From assembly GCF_003462685.1 (NCBI RefSeq), contig NZ_QRVE01000005.1:58984-122983 (forward strand): a stretch of 64,000 bases of DNA, written 5' to 3'. Origin of the DNA: Collinsella sp. AF23-4AC. GTDB taxonomy: Bacteria; Actinomycetota; Coriobacteriia; Coriobacteriales; Coriobacteriaceae. Of the stretch, positions 23,523 through 32,363 are shown piece after piece; the first letter of the stretch is position 1, and each line of letters starts with the position of its first letter. Under the pieces are notes generated by a model. That model saw only the letters and a program-made list of their open reading frames with translations, made no database searches and was not told where the DNA came from. The position numbers and the translations under genes were made by a program.

Positions 23523-23557
23523 AAAACCGACCAAAATAAACCTGTCCCTTTTTGGCA
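23523..23557 (-). repeat. Right 35-bp inverted repeat flanking the sigma cassette
   Basis: Reverse complement of 21575-21609 with two mismatches; on the + strand it includes AAAACCGACCAAAATAAACC. With the left copy it bounds a 1,983-bp segment. Confidence 0.75.
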
Positions 23558-23583
23558 GGTAGCGTTGCCCCGACGAGCACGTC

Positions 23584-23722
23584 GGATTTCCGGGCCGGGC
23601 GGCACAGGGGTTAAGTTTGTCGCGAGTTCCGCACGAGCCGGAGGCCACTTAATGTGGCCTCCGTGCGAGCCAGGACTGTAGAGCAGCAAACTTAACCCCT
23701 GTGCCGCCCGGCCCGGAAATCC
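23584..23722 (+). repeat. Nested long-hairpin element, family 1, copy B (upstream of rpsL)
   Basis: The perfect 36-bp arms are 23584-23619 and 23687-23722. The inner hairpin CGGAGGCCAC-TTAAT-GTGGCCTCCG is at 23639-23663. It shares TTCCGCACGAGCC and GTGCGAGCCAGGACT with copy A, and CGCGAGTTCCGCACGA and GGACTGTAGAGCAG with copy C. The outer arms are unrelated to A and C in sequence. Confidence 0.88.
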
Positions 23723-23806
23723 GCCTAAGCGCACAGAAGGGGATTCCTTTTGTGTAGGCTTTGCGGAAATATGCTCATTTTGGGATACGCCCGGCGGCGT
23801 GGTCTG

Positions 23807-23835
23807 TTGACGGCACAGCTAACGCCACGTATCCT
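23807..23835 (+). promoter_or_regulatory. Predicted promoter of the rpsL operon
   Basis: TTGACG (23807-23812), a 17-nt spacer and TATCCT (23830-23835), about 94 bp before rpsL. GGATACGCCCG, a block also found upstream of rplC (and with one change upstream of rplB), lies 13 bp upstream of the -35 (23784-23794). Confidence 0.65.
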
Positions 23836-23928
23836 ATCGAACTGCGTGTTTCGTAGGGGGATGCTGACCCCTCGATTCAAGCCGTTGCACTTTACAGAAA
23901 GCTGGAATCATTCGAGAAGGAGTACGCT

Positions 23929-24306
23929 TTGCCTACTATTAACCAGCTGGTTCGCCAGGGCCGTCGTTCCGTGCCCAAGAAGTCCAAGAACGCTGCTCTG
24001 CAGCACAACTCCCAGAAGCGCGGCGTGTGCACCCGCGTCTTCACCACGAGCCCCAAGAAGCCGAACTCGGCTCTTCGTAAGGTTGCCCGTGTTCGCCTTG
24101 TCAACGGCATCGAAGTTACTGCTTACATCCCGGGTGAGGGCCACAACCTGCAGGAGCACTCCATCGTGCTCGTCCGCGGCGGTCGTGTCCGCGACCTCCC
24201 TGGTGTCCGTTATCACGTCATCCGTGGCGCCTACGACGCTGCTCCGGTCCAGAACCGTATGCAGGCCCGTTCCAAGTACGGTGCTAAGCGCCCCAAGGCC
24301 AAATAA
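23929..24306 (+). CDS. rpsL: 30S ribosomal protein S12
   Basis: 125 aa from a TTG at 23929, preceded by GAGAAGGAG; it reads [12 protein letters not shown] as in S12 elsewhere. [17 protein letters not shown] and [31 protein letters not shown] are the conserved decoding-centre loops. The Lys in PKKPNS where streptomycin-resistance changes occur is wild type. First gene of the str operon. Confidence 0.98.
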   Translation: MPTINQLVRQGRRSVPKKSKNAALQHNSQKRGVCTRVFTTSPKKPNSALRKVARVRLVNGIEVTAYIPGEGHNLQEHSIVLVRGGRVRDLPGVRYHVIRGAYDAAPVQNRMQARSKYGAKRPKAK

Positions 24307-24380
24307 GCCAGATAACGTTTTGATACTTTCGCCGTGTGCCGCCTTGAGCGCCGCACGGTAGACACTTAAGGAGATTTCAC

Positions 24381-24854
24381 ATGCCGCGTCGTGCAGCAGC
24401 TAATCGTCGTGAGGTTCAGCCTGACGCCGTTTACAACAACCGCCTGGTGACTCAGCTCATCAACAAGGTCCTTCTTGACGGCAAGAAGGCCACCGCTGAG
24501 CGCATCGTTTACACCGCTTTCGAGATCGTTGCCGAGAAGTCCGAGGGTGGCGACGCTCTCGCTACCTTCAAGAAGGCTATGGACAACGTCAAGCCCACGC
24601 TCGAGGTTAAGCCCAAGCGTGTCGGTGGCGCTACCTATCAGGTCCCGATGGAGGTCAACTCCCGTCGTTCCACCGCTCTGGGTATCCGCTGGATCGTCAA
24701 CTTCTCCCGCGCTCGCAAGGAGAAGACCATGGCCGAGCGTCTCGCCAACGAGATCCTCGACGCTTCCAACGGCCTGGGCGCTTCCGTCAAGAAGCGTGAG
24801 GACGTCTTCAAGATGGCCGAGGCCAACCGCGCGTTCTCTCACTATCGTTGGTAA
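24381..24854 (+). CDS. rpsG: 30S ribosomal protein S7
   Basis: 157 aa, ATG 24381 after AAGGAGA. Typical S7: [19 protein letters not shown], then [29 protein letters not shown] and the C-terminal [14 protein letters not shown]. It binds the 16S rRNA 3' major domain and starts head assembly; in other bacteria it also represses its operon. It lies 74 nt after rpsL. Confidence 0.98.
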   Translation: MPRRAAANRREVQPDAVYNNRLVTQLINKVLLDGKKATAERIVYTAFEIVAEKSEGGDALATFKKAMDNVKPTLEVKPKRVGGATYQVPMEVNSRRSTALGIRWIVNFSRARKEKTMAERLANEILDASNGLGASVKKREDVFKMAEANRAFSHYRW

Positions 24855-24873
24855 GTTAAGGTAAGGAACTAAC

Positions 24874-26973
24874 ATGGCTAAGCCTAAGTACAAGCTTTCC
24901 GATACCCGTAACATCGGCATCATGGCCCACATCGATGCCGGTAAGACCACCACGACCGAGCGTATTCTTTACTACACCGGTAAGACCCACAAGATCGGTG
25001 AGGTCCATGAGGGCGCTGCCACCATGGACTGGATGGTTCAGGAGCAGGAGCGCGGCGTAACCATTACCTCCGCTGCTACCACGTGCTTCTGGAACAAGGA
25101 CGGTAAGGACTACCGCATCCAGATCATCGACACCCCGGGCCACGTTGACTTCACCGCCGAGGTCGAGCGCTGCCTGCGCGTCCTCGATGGCGCTGTCGCC
25201 GTCTTCGACGCCGTTGCCGGCGTTCAGCCCCAGTCTGAGACCGTTTGGCGTCAGGCTTCCACCTTCAACGTCCCCCGCATCGCCTTCATCAACAAGTATG
25301 ACCGCGTGGGCGCTGACTTCTTCAACGCTATCGAGACCATGAAGGATCGTCTCGACGCTAACGCCGTGGCCGCTCAGGTCCCGATGGGCGCCGAGGACAA
25401 CTTCTGGGGCGTCATCGACCTGGTCACCATGACTGCATGGGACTTCAAGGCCGACGAGAAGGGCATGACCTACCCCGAGCCGATGGACGAGATCCCGGCT
25501 GAGTTTGCCGACATCGCTGCCACCAAGCGCGAGGAGCTCCTTGACGCTGCTGCCAGCTTTGACGACGAGCTCATGGAGAAGATCCTCATGGAGGAGGACT
25601 TCACCGTCGAGGAGCTCAAGGCTGCTCTGCGCAAGGGCGTTCTGGCCAACGAGCTCAACCTCGTCTTCGTGGGTTCCGCCTACAAGAACAAGGGCGTCCA
25701 GGAGCTGCTCGACGCTGTCGTCGACTACCTGCCCAGCCCGCTCGACGTTGAGGCCGTCACCGGTACCGATCCGGACACCGGCGAGGAGATCCAGCGTCAT
25801 CCTTCCTTCGACGAGCCCTTCTCCGGCCTGGTCTTCAAGATCATGACCGACCCGTTCGTCGGTAAGCTCACCTACGTCCGCGTTTACTCCGGCCGTGCCG
25901 AGTCCGGCTCCTACGTTGTTAACGCTTCCAACGGTCAGCGCGAGCGTCTCGGCCGCATCCTCGAGATGAACGCCGCCGAGCGTATCGACCGTGACGACGC
26001 TGCCGCTGGCGACATCGTTGCTTGCGTCGGCTTCAAGAACTCCACCACCGGCGACACCCTGTGCGCCGAGGGCAAGGAGATCGTCCTCGAGAAGATCGAG
26101 TTCGCTAAGCCCGTTATCGACGTTGCCATCGAGCCCAAGACCAAGGCCGAGCAGGACAAGATGTCCCTGGCTCTGACCAAGCTCGCCGAGGAGGACCCGA
26201 CCTTCCAGGTGTCCACCAACCACGAGACCGGCCAGACCATCATCGCCGGCATGGGCGAGCTGCACCTCGAGATCATCGTCGACCGTCTGCTCCGTGAGTT
26301 CAAGGTTGACGCTAACGTTGGTAAGCCCCAGGTCGCCTACCGCGAGACCGCTGGTCACGACGTCGAGAAGGCTGAGGGCAAGTTCGTCCGTCAGTCCGGC
26401 GGTCGCGGTCAGTACGGCCACGCCGTCATCAAGCTTGAGAAGATGGAGGAGGGCTTCGGCTACGAGTTCGTCAACGCTATCGTCGGCGGCGTCGTGCCCA
26501 AGGAGTACATCCCGTCCATCGACAAGGGCATCCAGGAGGCCCTGAACACCGGTGTTATCGCCGGCTTCCCGGTCCTCGACGTTAAGGTCACCCTGTTCGA
26601 CGGTTCTTACCACGAGGTCGACTCCTCCGAGGCCGCCTTCAAGATCGCCGGTTCCATGGCTATCAAGGACGCCCTCAAGAAGTCCGATCCGCAGCTGCTC
26701 GAGCCGATCATGGCTGTCGAGGTCGAGACCCCCGAGCAGTACATGGGCGACGTTATGGGCAACCTCTCCGGTCGCCGCGGCAAGATCGAGGGCATGGAGG
26801 ATCGCAAGAACAGCAAGCTCATCCGTGCCAAGGTGCCGCTGGGCGAGATGTTCGGTTACGCTACCGACCTTCGCTCCCAGACCCAGGGCCGTGCATCCTA
26901 CACGATGCAGTTCGACTCTTATGAGCCCGCGCCCAAGTCCATCGTGGACGAGGTCATGAGCAAGAACGCCTAA
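24874..26973 (+). CDS. fusA: Elongation factor G
   Basis: 699 aa, ATG 24874, 19 nt after rpsG. GTPase motifs: [15 protein letters not shown] (G1), RGVTITSAA (G2), DTPGHVDF (G3), NKYD (G4; most EF-G have NKMD). Domains II-V follow, including [15 protein letters not shown] ([10 protein letters not shown]) domain IV residues and the C-terminal [16 protein letters not shown]. It drives translocation of tRNA and mRNA. Instead of tuf, the next gene is rpsJ. Confidence 0.98.
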   Translation: MAKPKYKLSDTRNIGIMAHIDAGKTTTTERILYYTGKTHKIGEVHEGAATMDWMVQEQERGVTITSAATTCFWNKDGKDYRIQIIDTPGHVDFTAEVERCLRVLDGAVAVFDAVAGVQPQSETVWRQASTFNVPRIAFINKYDRVGADFFNAIETMKDRLDANAVAAQVPMGAEDNFWGVIDLVTMTAWDFKADEKGMTYPEPMDEIPAEFADIAATKREELLDAAASFDDELMEKILMEEDFTVEELKAALRKGVLANELNLVFVGSAYKNKGVQELLDAVVDYLPSPLDVEAVTGTDPDTGEEIQRHPSFDEPFSGLVFKIMTDPFVGKLTYVRVYSGRAESGSYVVNASNGQRERLGRILEMNAAERIDRDDAAAGDIVACVGFKNSTTGDTLCAEGKEIVLEKIEFAKPVIDVAIEPKTKAEQDKMSLALTKLAEEDPTFQVSTNHETGQTIIAGMGELHLEIIVDRLLREFKVDANVGKPQVAYRETAGHDVEKAEGKFVRQSGGRGQYGHAVIKLEKMEEGFGYEFVNAIVGGVVPKEYIPSIDKGIQEALNTGVIAGFPVLDVKVTLFDGSYHEVDSSEAAFKIAGSMAIKDALKKSDPQLLEPIMAVEVETPEQYMGDVMGNLSGRRGKIEGMEDRKNSKLIRAKVPLGEMFGYATDLRSQTQGRASYTMQFDSYEPAPKSIVDEVMSKNA

Positions 26974-27034
26974 GTTCGAGCTCCCTGTTACGTAATCCTG
27001 CGAGAACATCTCTCGCACTCTTTGGAGGTTTAAG

Positions 27035-27343
27035 TTGGCTACCCAGAAGATCCGCATTCGCCTCAAGGGCTATGATCACGAGGTCGTCGATCAGTCCGCG
27101 AAGCTCATCGTCGAGACCGCTCAGAAGACCGGCGCTCGCGTTTCCGGTCCTGTCCCCCTGCCCACCGAGCGCAACCTGTACACGGTCATCCGCTCGCCGC
27201 ACGTGAACAAGGACTCCCGTGAGCAGTTCGAGATGCGCACCCACAAGCGCCTCATCGACATCCTTGACCCCACCTCGGGCACCGTTGATTCGCTCATGCG
27301 TCTCGACCTCCCCGCTGGCGTCGACATCGACATCAAGCTCTAA
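27035..27343 (+). CDS. rpsJ: 30S ribosomal protein S10 (in the str operon)
   Basis: 102 aa from a TTG at 27035, preceded by TTTGGAGG. The sequence is unmistakable S10: [27 protein letters not shown], the loop [19 protein letters not shown] and the C-terminal [12 protein letters not shown]. It is a small-subunit head protein and also binds NusB in antitermination. Elsewhere rpsJ normally heads the S10 operon, or follows tuf at the str/S10 junction. Here it ends the str operon, tuf is absent, and the S10-type operon 14 kb away starts with rplC. Confidence 0.98.
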   Translation: MATQKIRIRLKGYDHEVVDQSAKLIVETAQKTGARVSGPVPLPTERNLYTVIRSPHVNKDSREQFEMRTHKRLIDILDPTSGTVDSLMRLDLPAGVDIDIKL

Positions 27344-27367
27344 GCGATATCGCTCATAGCTTAAAGG

Positions 27368-27404
27368 GCCCCGCTGCCATTACGGTAGCGGGGCTCTTTT
27401 GTTT
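27368..27404 (+). terminator. str operon terminator
   Basis: GCCCCGCT (27368-27375) / AGCGGGGC (27387-27394), then TCTTTTGTTTT. Confidence 0.9.
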
Positions 27405-27458
27405 TGAATGATGGTTTGCACTGCCGGATAATGCTGCCGAGTAGGTGGGTGCGGCGCC

Positions 27459-28235
27459 CTATTCGCTCAAGGGGCGCAGCGATGCCTCCTCAAAATGGAA
27501 GGATCGCACGCCGTCCTCCGTTTCGATGCACGCGCGACCAAAGTCATCGACCGTTTTAAAGATGCCTCGCGTCAGCTCGTCTCCAGCGGGGGAGCGGGCG
27601 ATAACGTGCTCCCCGATCCAATTGAGGTGAGCGATGTATTCGTCGCGGACGGGCGCGAGCGGACCGGCGTCTTCTTCCTTGGCGTTGAGGCGCGCTGCCC
27701 AGGTATCTACAGCGTCTATAACTGCGTGATAGACCTCATCGAGGAGCACATCCACGGCGGGAACATTCTCGTTGAGGTCCGAGAGGCCAATTGCAGCCAG
27801 GCCGCCATCGGGTACCTCTTGGGGCGTGTAGTTTACGTTGACGCCAATGCCGCAGACGGCGAAGGGCATGCCTTTGTTGTCGCGTGCCGCCTCGACCAAA
27901 ATGCCACCGAGCTTATGTCCTCGCGCGACGAGGTCGTTGGGCCATTTGAGGCCGATCTCGTTAGCAAGACCTTGCGCCTCGAGCGCCTCGAGCACCGCTA
28001 GGCCGCTGACGGCGGCAAGTCCAGAGTACTTGGTGGGATCAACACGTGGACGTAGGACAATCGAGAGCAACAGGTTGCCGGCGGTTGAATCCCACTTGTG
28101 GCCGCGTCGGCCGCGTCCTGCCGTTTGCGCGCGGGCGGCAAGTCCCGTGCCGTGCGGCGCACCCTGTTTTCCTGCTTCGAGCAGGTCTTCGTTGGTCGAT
28201 CCGGTTACGTCGACTATCGTTAATTGGGCATCCAT
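27459..28235 (-). CDS. birA: Biotin-[acetyl-CoA carboxylase] ligase, without DNA-binding domain
   Basis: 258 aa on the minus strand. The ATG at 28235 is chosen because AAGGAGGTG lies just upstream and the protein then begins directly with the catalytic domain (TIVDVTGSTNEDLLEAG). Biotinyl-AMP site motifs are GRGRRGHKWDS and GLKWPNDL, then GGILVEA and GIGVNVNY. It attaches biotin to the AccB lysine. The N-terminal winged helix of bifunctional BirA repressors is missing, so it cannot itself bind operators. It is divergent from the fab-acc operon whose AccB it would biotinylate, and shares a 176-bp control region with it. Confidence 0.92.
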   Translation of the reverse strand: MDAQLTIVDVTGSTNEDLLEAGKQGAPHGTGLAARAQTAGRGRRGHKWDSTAGNLLLSIVLRPRVDPTKYSGLAAVSGLAVLEALEAQGLANEIGLKWPNDLVARGHKLGGILVEAARDNKGMPFAVCGIGVNVNYTPQEVPDGGLAAIGLSDLNENVPAVDVLLDEVYHAVIDAVDTWAARLNAKEEDAGPLAPVRDEYIAHLNWIGEHVIARSPAGDELTRGIFKTVDDFGRACIETEDGVRSFHFEEASLRPLSE

Positions 28236-28328
28236 AGCGGCTGCCACCTCCTTAATTAATAAGTGAATAACGCAATGGTGTCGAGAGACAGACACAATGT
28301 GAAGCCTTTGTCGCATTTGGACAATTTA

Positions 28329-28347
28329 ATGTTAACACGTCAACAAC
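28329..28347. promoter_or_regulatory. Operator-like box 1 at birA/fabH
   Basis: ATGTTAACACGTCAACAAC, containing the imperfect palindrome GTTAACACGTCAAC (28331-28344). It recurs at 28377-28395 with one change, 48 bp downstream. The boxes flank the putative fabH -10. Confidence 0.65.
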
Positions 28348-28360
28348 GACTGAAATGCGC

Positions 28361-28366
28361 TATCCT
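28361..28366 (+). promoter_or_regulatory. Possible -10 element of the fab-acc operon
   Basis: TATCCT, the same hexamer as at rpsL, lies between the two operator-like boxes, 46 bp before the fabH start. No good -35 is seen at the standard spacing, which would suit an activated promoter. Confidence 0.4.
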
Positions 28367-28376
28367 CTCTTGGTCG

Positions 28377-28395
28377 ATGTAAACACGTCAACAAC
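28377..28395. promoter_or_regulatory. Operator-like box 2 at birA/fabH
   Basis: ATGTAAACACGTCAACAAC, 18 of 19 bases identical to box 1. It ends 16 bp before the fabH ATG and next to its ribosome site, where a bound protein would block transcription. Confidence 0.65.
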
Positions 28396-28411
28396 TCAAA
28401 GGAGGTTAGTG

Positions 28412-29371
28412 ATGGGCTTCACGATTCTTGGAACAGGCTCGGCGCTTCCCGAGCGCAGTGTTTCCAATGACGAGCTGTCCGAGCTCCTCGATACCTCGGA
28501 TGAGTGGATTTTTACCCGCACAGGTATCAAGAGCCGCCACGTCTGCACCACCGAGTCACTTGACGACCTTGCCGTAGCGGCGAGCGAGCGGGCACTCCAG
28601 GTGTCCGGAATCGACGCGAGCCAGCTGGATCTGATCGTCTGCTCGACGACGACGGGTGACCACCTTGTTCCCGCTGAGGCGTGTGCCGTTGCTGAGCGAC
28701 TAGGCGCGACATGCCCCGCCTTCGATGTCTCGGCGGCCTGCGCCGGCTTCGTATTTGCGCTCGATGTCGCCGAGGGCTATATCGCCCGCGGTCGCGCCGA
28801 GCGCGTGCTGGTCGTTGCCGCCGAGCAGATGACGCGCGCGCTCGATTGGACCGACCGTGCCACCTGCGTGCTCTTTGGCGATGGGGCAGGCGCCGCAGTG
28901 ATTGAGGCTGGGGGAGACAGTCCCCTTGCCGTTGAGCTTTCGACGGCGCCCGACGTCGAGACGTTGTGCGTTCCCGGTCTGGTCGGCACCTCGCCGTTTA
29001 AGGCTTCCGCAGATAGCGCGAGCGTGCTGTCCATGAATGGCCGCCGCGTGTTCAAGTTCGGCGTCAACGCCATCTGCGACACGGTCCATAAGCTTGCGAG
29101 CGATGCGGGCATTTCGGTCGAAGACATCGACCATTTTGTATTCCATCAGGCTAACGAACGAATCCTGAGTCAGGCGGTCAAGCGCCTCGGCGTTCCAGAC
29201 GAGCGCGTGGTTCGAACGCTGCGCGAGACCGGCAACATTTCGAGCGCCTGCATTCCCTTTGCGCTTGACCGGCTGGCAAACGCCGGTGCACTTCACACGG
29301 GCGACACCATCGCCTTGGTTGGATTTGGCGCCGGTCTGGATATAGGTGGCTATCTGCTTCGTTGGAAGTAG
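28412..29371 (+). CDS. fabH: 3-oxoacyl-ACP synthase III
   Basis: 319 aa; ATG 28412 follows AAAGGAGG. The FabH catalytic triad is visible: Cys in DVSAACAGFVFAL, His in FVFHQANERIL, and Asn in RETGNISSACIPFAL. The N-terminal SALPERSVSNDELSELLDTSDEWIFTRTGI is typical. It condenses an acyl-CoA primer with malonyl-ACP to start fatty-acid chains, so its specificity fixes straight or branched ends. First gene of a ten-gene type II fatty-acid operon under two operator-like boxes. Confidence 0.95.
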   Translation: MGFTILGTGSALPERSVSNDELSELLDTSDEWIFTRTGIKSRHVCTTESLDDLAVAASERALQVSGIDASQLDLIVCSTTTGDHLVPAEACAVAERLGATCPAFDVSAACAGFVFALDVAEGYIARGRAERVLVVAAEQMTRALDWTDRATCVLFGDGAGAAVIEAGGDSPLAVELSTAPDVETLCVPGLVGTSPFKASADSASVLSMNGRRVFKFGVNAICDTVHKLASDAGISVEDIDHFVFHQANERILSQAVKRLGVPDERVVRTLRETGNISSACIPFALDRLANAGALHTGDTIALVGFGAGLDIGGYLLRWK

Positions 29372-29422
29372 TCGCACATAGGAAATAAAAACGCCCTAGG
29401 GCACAACCAAAGGAGAACTACC

Positions 29423-29659
29423 ATGGCAGATCAGAAGACCTTCGAGCGCGTTTGCGACGTTATCCGCGAGACCGCCGGCCTTGACGACGTTGAGATGAAG
29501 CCCGAGTCCACGCTCGAGGAGATTGGCCTCGACAGCCTGGGCACCGTCGAGATTCTCGTCGCCGTCGAGGACGAGTTTGGCATCCAGCTCGATACCGAGG
29601 AGAACCCCAAGACGGTCGGCGAGTTCGCCGATACGGTTGAGGCGGCATTGGAGAAGTAG
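29423..29659 (+). CDS. acpP: Acyl carrier protein
   Basis: 78 aa, ATG 29423 after AAAGGAGA. GLDSLGTVEILVAVEDEFGI carries the Ser that receives phosphopantetheine. The composition is acidic and the length normal. It holds growing acyl chains for the Fab enzymes encoded around it. It lies 51 nt after fabH and 2 nt before fabK. Confidence 0.97.
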   Translation: MADQKTFERVCDVIRETAGLDDVEMKPESTLEEIGLDSLGTVEILVAVEDEFGIQLDTEENPKTVGEFADTVEAALEK

Positions 29660-29661
29660 AG

Positions 29662-30606
29662 ATGCTCAAGACTCCTCTCTGCGATCTGCTCGGCATCGAG
29701 AAGCCCGTGTTCCAGGGCGGTATGGCCTGGATTGCCGATGCGTCGCTGGCATCGGCCGTATCCGAGGCAGGCGGCTTAGGGATTATCGCGGCCATGAACG
29801 CCGACGCCAACTGGCTGCGCGACCAGATTCACGAGCTGCGCGCCAGGACGGATAAGCCCTTTGGCGTCAACGTCATGCTCATGAGCCCGTTTGCCGACGA
29901 GGTCGCGCAGGTCGTGATTGACGAGCGAGTACCGGTCGTCGTGACGGGCGCCGGCAATCCCGCCAAGTACATGAAGGCGTGGAACGAGGCGGGCATCAAG
30001 GTCATCCCGGTCGTTGCCTCGGTGGCGCTGGCGCGCCTCGTGGCGCGTCGTGGAGCCACGGCGGTTGTTGCCGAGGGCACCGAATCGGGCGGCCATATTG
30101 GCGAGACCTCGACGATGGCACTGGTGCCGCAGGTCGTCGATGCGGTCGACATTCCCGTCGTGGCCGCTGGCGGTATCGCGGATGGCCGCGGGGTGGCGGC
30201 CGCCTTTATGCTTGGCGCCGCTGGCGTCCAAGTGGGCACGCGTTTTCTCGTTGCCGATGAGTGTAACGTCTCCGAGCAATACAAAGAGCTGGTGCTCAAG
30301 GCGGGAGACACCTCGACGCGTGCGACCGGTCGCTCGACGGGACATCCGGTGCGCGCCCTCAAGAGCCCCTTCACCAACGCCTATGCCAAGAGCGAGGGTT
30401 CCGGTGCGAGTGCCGAGGAGCTCGGTGCTATGGGAACCGGTGCGCTGCGTAAGGCCGCCAAGGACGGCAACTACGAAGAGGGTTCGTTTTTGTGTGGACA
30501 GATTGCCGGCATGGTCAACGAGCGCCAGAGCGCACGCGAAATCGTTGACGACCTGGTCGATGGTGCCGAGCGCGTCCTGAAGGGTGCGTCCGCATGGGTA
30601 GCGTAG
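29662..30606 (+). CDS. fabK: Enoyl-ACP reductase II (FMN-dependent)
   Basis: 314 aa, ATG 29662, 2 nt after acpP. TIM-barrel FMN enzyme of the FabK/nitronate-monooxygenase family: PVFQGGMAWIAD at the N terminus, FGVNVMLM, VVVTGAGNP, GTESGGHIGE, VVAAGGIADGRG and GAAGVQVGTRFL. It reduces trans-2-enoyl-ACP in the last step of each elongation cycle. No FabI is present in the window. FabK enzymes are insensitive to triclosan. The 3' end overlaps fabD by 13 nt. Confidence 0.93.
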   Translation: MLKTPLCDLLGIEKPVFQGGMAWIADASLASAVSEAGGLGIIAAMNADANWLRDQIHELRARTDKPFGVNVMLMSPFADEVAQVVIDERVPVVVTGAGNPAKYMKAWNEAGIKVIPVVASVALARLVARRGATAVVAEGTESGGHIGETSTMALVPQVVDAVDIPVVAAGGIADGRGVAAAFMLGAAGVQVGTRFLVADECNVSEQYKELVLKAGDTSTRATGRSTGHPVRALKSPFTNAYAKSEGSGASAEELGAMGTGALRKAAKDGNYEEGSFLCGQIAGMVNERQSAREIVDDLVDGAERVLKGASAWVA

Positions 30607-31520
30607 CGTTTCTGTTTGCCGGCCAGGGTGCCCAGCATCCTGCGATGGGCGTCGACCTCATCGAAGTATCGCCGGCGGCTGCTGAGGTGTTTGCAATCGC
30701 CGATGAGGTGCGCCCGGGGACCAGTGAGCAGTGCCGGAGCGCCTCCAAGGAGGAGCTGTCGCAGACCGTGAACACGCAGCCCTGCGTGTTCGTTCATGAC
30801 CTGGCAGCGGCTGCCGCCCTGCGTGAGCGCAGCGTGGTGCCTGCCGCCTGTGCGGGATTTTCGCTGGGCGAGGTCGCCGCGCTCACCTTTGCGGGGGCGT
30901 TCGATACGCGAGCGGGCTTTGAGCTCGTGTGCGAGCGCGCGGCGCTGATGGCCGCGGCTGCCGAGCGCCATCCGGGCGGCATGCGCGCCGTCATCAAGCT
31001 CGATGCGGTGCAAGTCGAGGGCCTGGCAAAACAGGCCGGCGAGGACTGCTGGCCAGTCAACTACAACAGTCCGCAGCAGACGGTTGTGGCCGGAGCGCCC
31101 GAGGCGCTGCAGGAGCTCGACGTCCTAGTAAAAGAGGCCGGCGGCCGCGCTATGAAAGTCGCGGTGTCGGGTGCATTTCATAGCCCCTATATGGCAGAGG
31201 CGACTGAGGGGCTGGCGACGTATATCCAAGACGGCTACGCGCCGTCTCCGTTGCTAATTCCGGTCATGTCAAACATGACGGCGGCGCCCTATCCGACGGA
31301 CCCGCGAGCGGCATCGGATGTCTTGGCCAACCAGGTGAGCCATGCCGTGCACTGGGTCGACACGCTGCACGCTCTGCAGGATCAGGGCATCGATACGTTT
31401 ATTGAGGTCGGACCTGGCAAAACGCTGTCGGGCCTGGTCAAGCGTACGCTGAGCGACGTTCGCGTGTATTCGTGCGAAACGGCCGAGCAGGTCGCAGCTA
31501 TTGCCGACGAGCTCGCATAG
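30594..31520 (+). CDS. fabD: Malonyl-CoA:ACP transacylase
   Basis: 308 aa; ATG 30594 inside the end of fabK. FLFAGQGAQHPAMG begins the protein. The nucleophile Ser is in CAGFSLGEVAAL and the partner His in SGAFHSPYM. NSPQQTVVAG and the late GPGKTLSGL are family motifs. It loads malonate from CoA to ACP for elongation. Translational coupling to fabK is likely. Confidence 0.94.
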   Translation: MGSVAFLFAGQGAQHPAMGVDLIEVSPAAAEVFAIADEVRPGTSEQCRSASKEELSQTVNTQPCVFVHDLAAAAALRERSVVPAACAGFSLGEVAALTFAGAFDTRAGFELVCERAALMAAAAERHPGGMRAVIKLDAVQVEGLAKQAGEDCWPVNYNSPQQTVVAGAPEALQELDVLVKEAGGRAMKVAVSGAFHSPYMAEATEGLATYIQDGYAPSPLLIPVMSNMTAAPYPTDPRAASDVLANQVSHAVHWVDTLHALQDQGIDTFIEVGPGKTLSGLVKRTLSDVRVYSCETAEQVAAIADELA

Positions 31521-31550
31521 TCCATAGGGCTGTAACCCGAAAGGAATGAC

Positions 31551-32324
31551 ATGGGCAATTTGAACAACGGCACGCTCGAGCGCAACGACTCACGTCGCGT
31601 GGCACTGGTCACGGGCGGCTCGCGTGGTATCGGCCGCGCCTGCGCTGTCGGTCTGGCGGAGGACGGCTTTGATATCGCCGTCGTCTATGCCGGCAGCGTC
31701 GATGCGGCGCGCGAGACGTGCGAAGCCTGCGAGGCGGCTGGCGCCGCGGCATGCGCGTATCAATGCGACGTGGCCGACCCCGCTGCCGTCAACGCGTGCG
31801 TGGAAGCGGTCCTCAACGACTTTGGCTCCATTTGGGCGCTCGTCAACAACGCCGGCATCACGCGCGACGGCCTGCTCATGCGTATGGGCGACGATGCCTT
31901 CGACCGTGTGCTCGATGTCAATCTTAAAGGAACGTTTAACACGACGCGCGCGCTCACCAAGACCTTTATGCGCCAGCGTGGCGGTTGCGTCATCAACATG
32001 AGCTCGGTCGTGGGCCTGATGGGCAATGCCGGGCAAGCCAACTACGCTGCCTCCAAGGCAGGCGTCATCGGCCTGACCAAGGCGGTGGCGCGCGAGCTTG
32101 CGCCCCGCGGCGTACGAGTCAATGCGGTCGCCCCCGGGTTTGTCGAGACGGATATGACGGCAAAGCTCTCGGAGAAGGTTCGCGCGGCAGCCGAGGAGCA
32201 GATTCCCCTAAAGCGCATGGCGCGCCCCGAGGAAGTGGCCGGCGTGGTGCGCTTTTTGGCGAGCGATGCGGCTGCCTACATTACGGGCGAGGTCGTACGC
32301 GTCGACGGCGGAATGGCGATGTAG
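31551..32324 (+). CDS. fabG: 3-oxoacyl-ACP reductase
   Basis: 257 aa, ATG 31551 after GAAAGGAATGAC. Short-chain dehydrogenase: NADPH site TGGSRGIGRA, NNAGITRDGLLMRM, catalytic Ser in INMSSVVGL, and the Tyr-Lys pair in YAASKAG; C-terminal GEVVRVDGGMAM. An extra N-terminal stretch of about 14 residues precedes the first beta strand. It reduces 3-oxoacyl-ACP to 3-hydroxyacyl-ACP. Confidence 0.95.
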   Translation: MGNLNNGTLERNDSRRVALVTGGSRGIGRACAVGLAEDGFDIAVVYAGSVDAARETCEACEAAGAAACAYQCDVADPAAVNACVEAVLNDFGSIWALVNNAGITRDGLLMRMGDDAFDRVLDVNLKGTFNTTRALTKTFMRQRGGCVINMSSVVGLMGNAGQANYAASKAGVIGLTKAVARELAPRGVRVNAVAPGFVETDMTAKLSEKVRAAAEEQIPLKRMARPEEVAGVVRFLASDAAAYITGEVVRVDGGMAM

Positions 32325-32363
32325 AAACCAGGGTCGAAGAACGGCTTGGATGAGGAGACCATG

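Noticed and set aside
25300..25312. NKYD in place of NKMD in EF-G as a defect
   Set aside because: Asn, Lys and Asp, which read guanine, are kept; the third position tolerates change.
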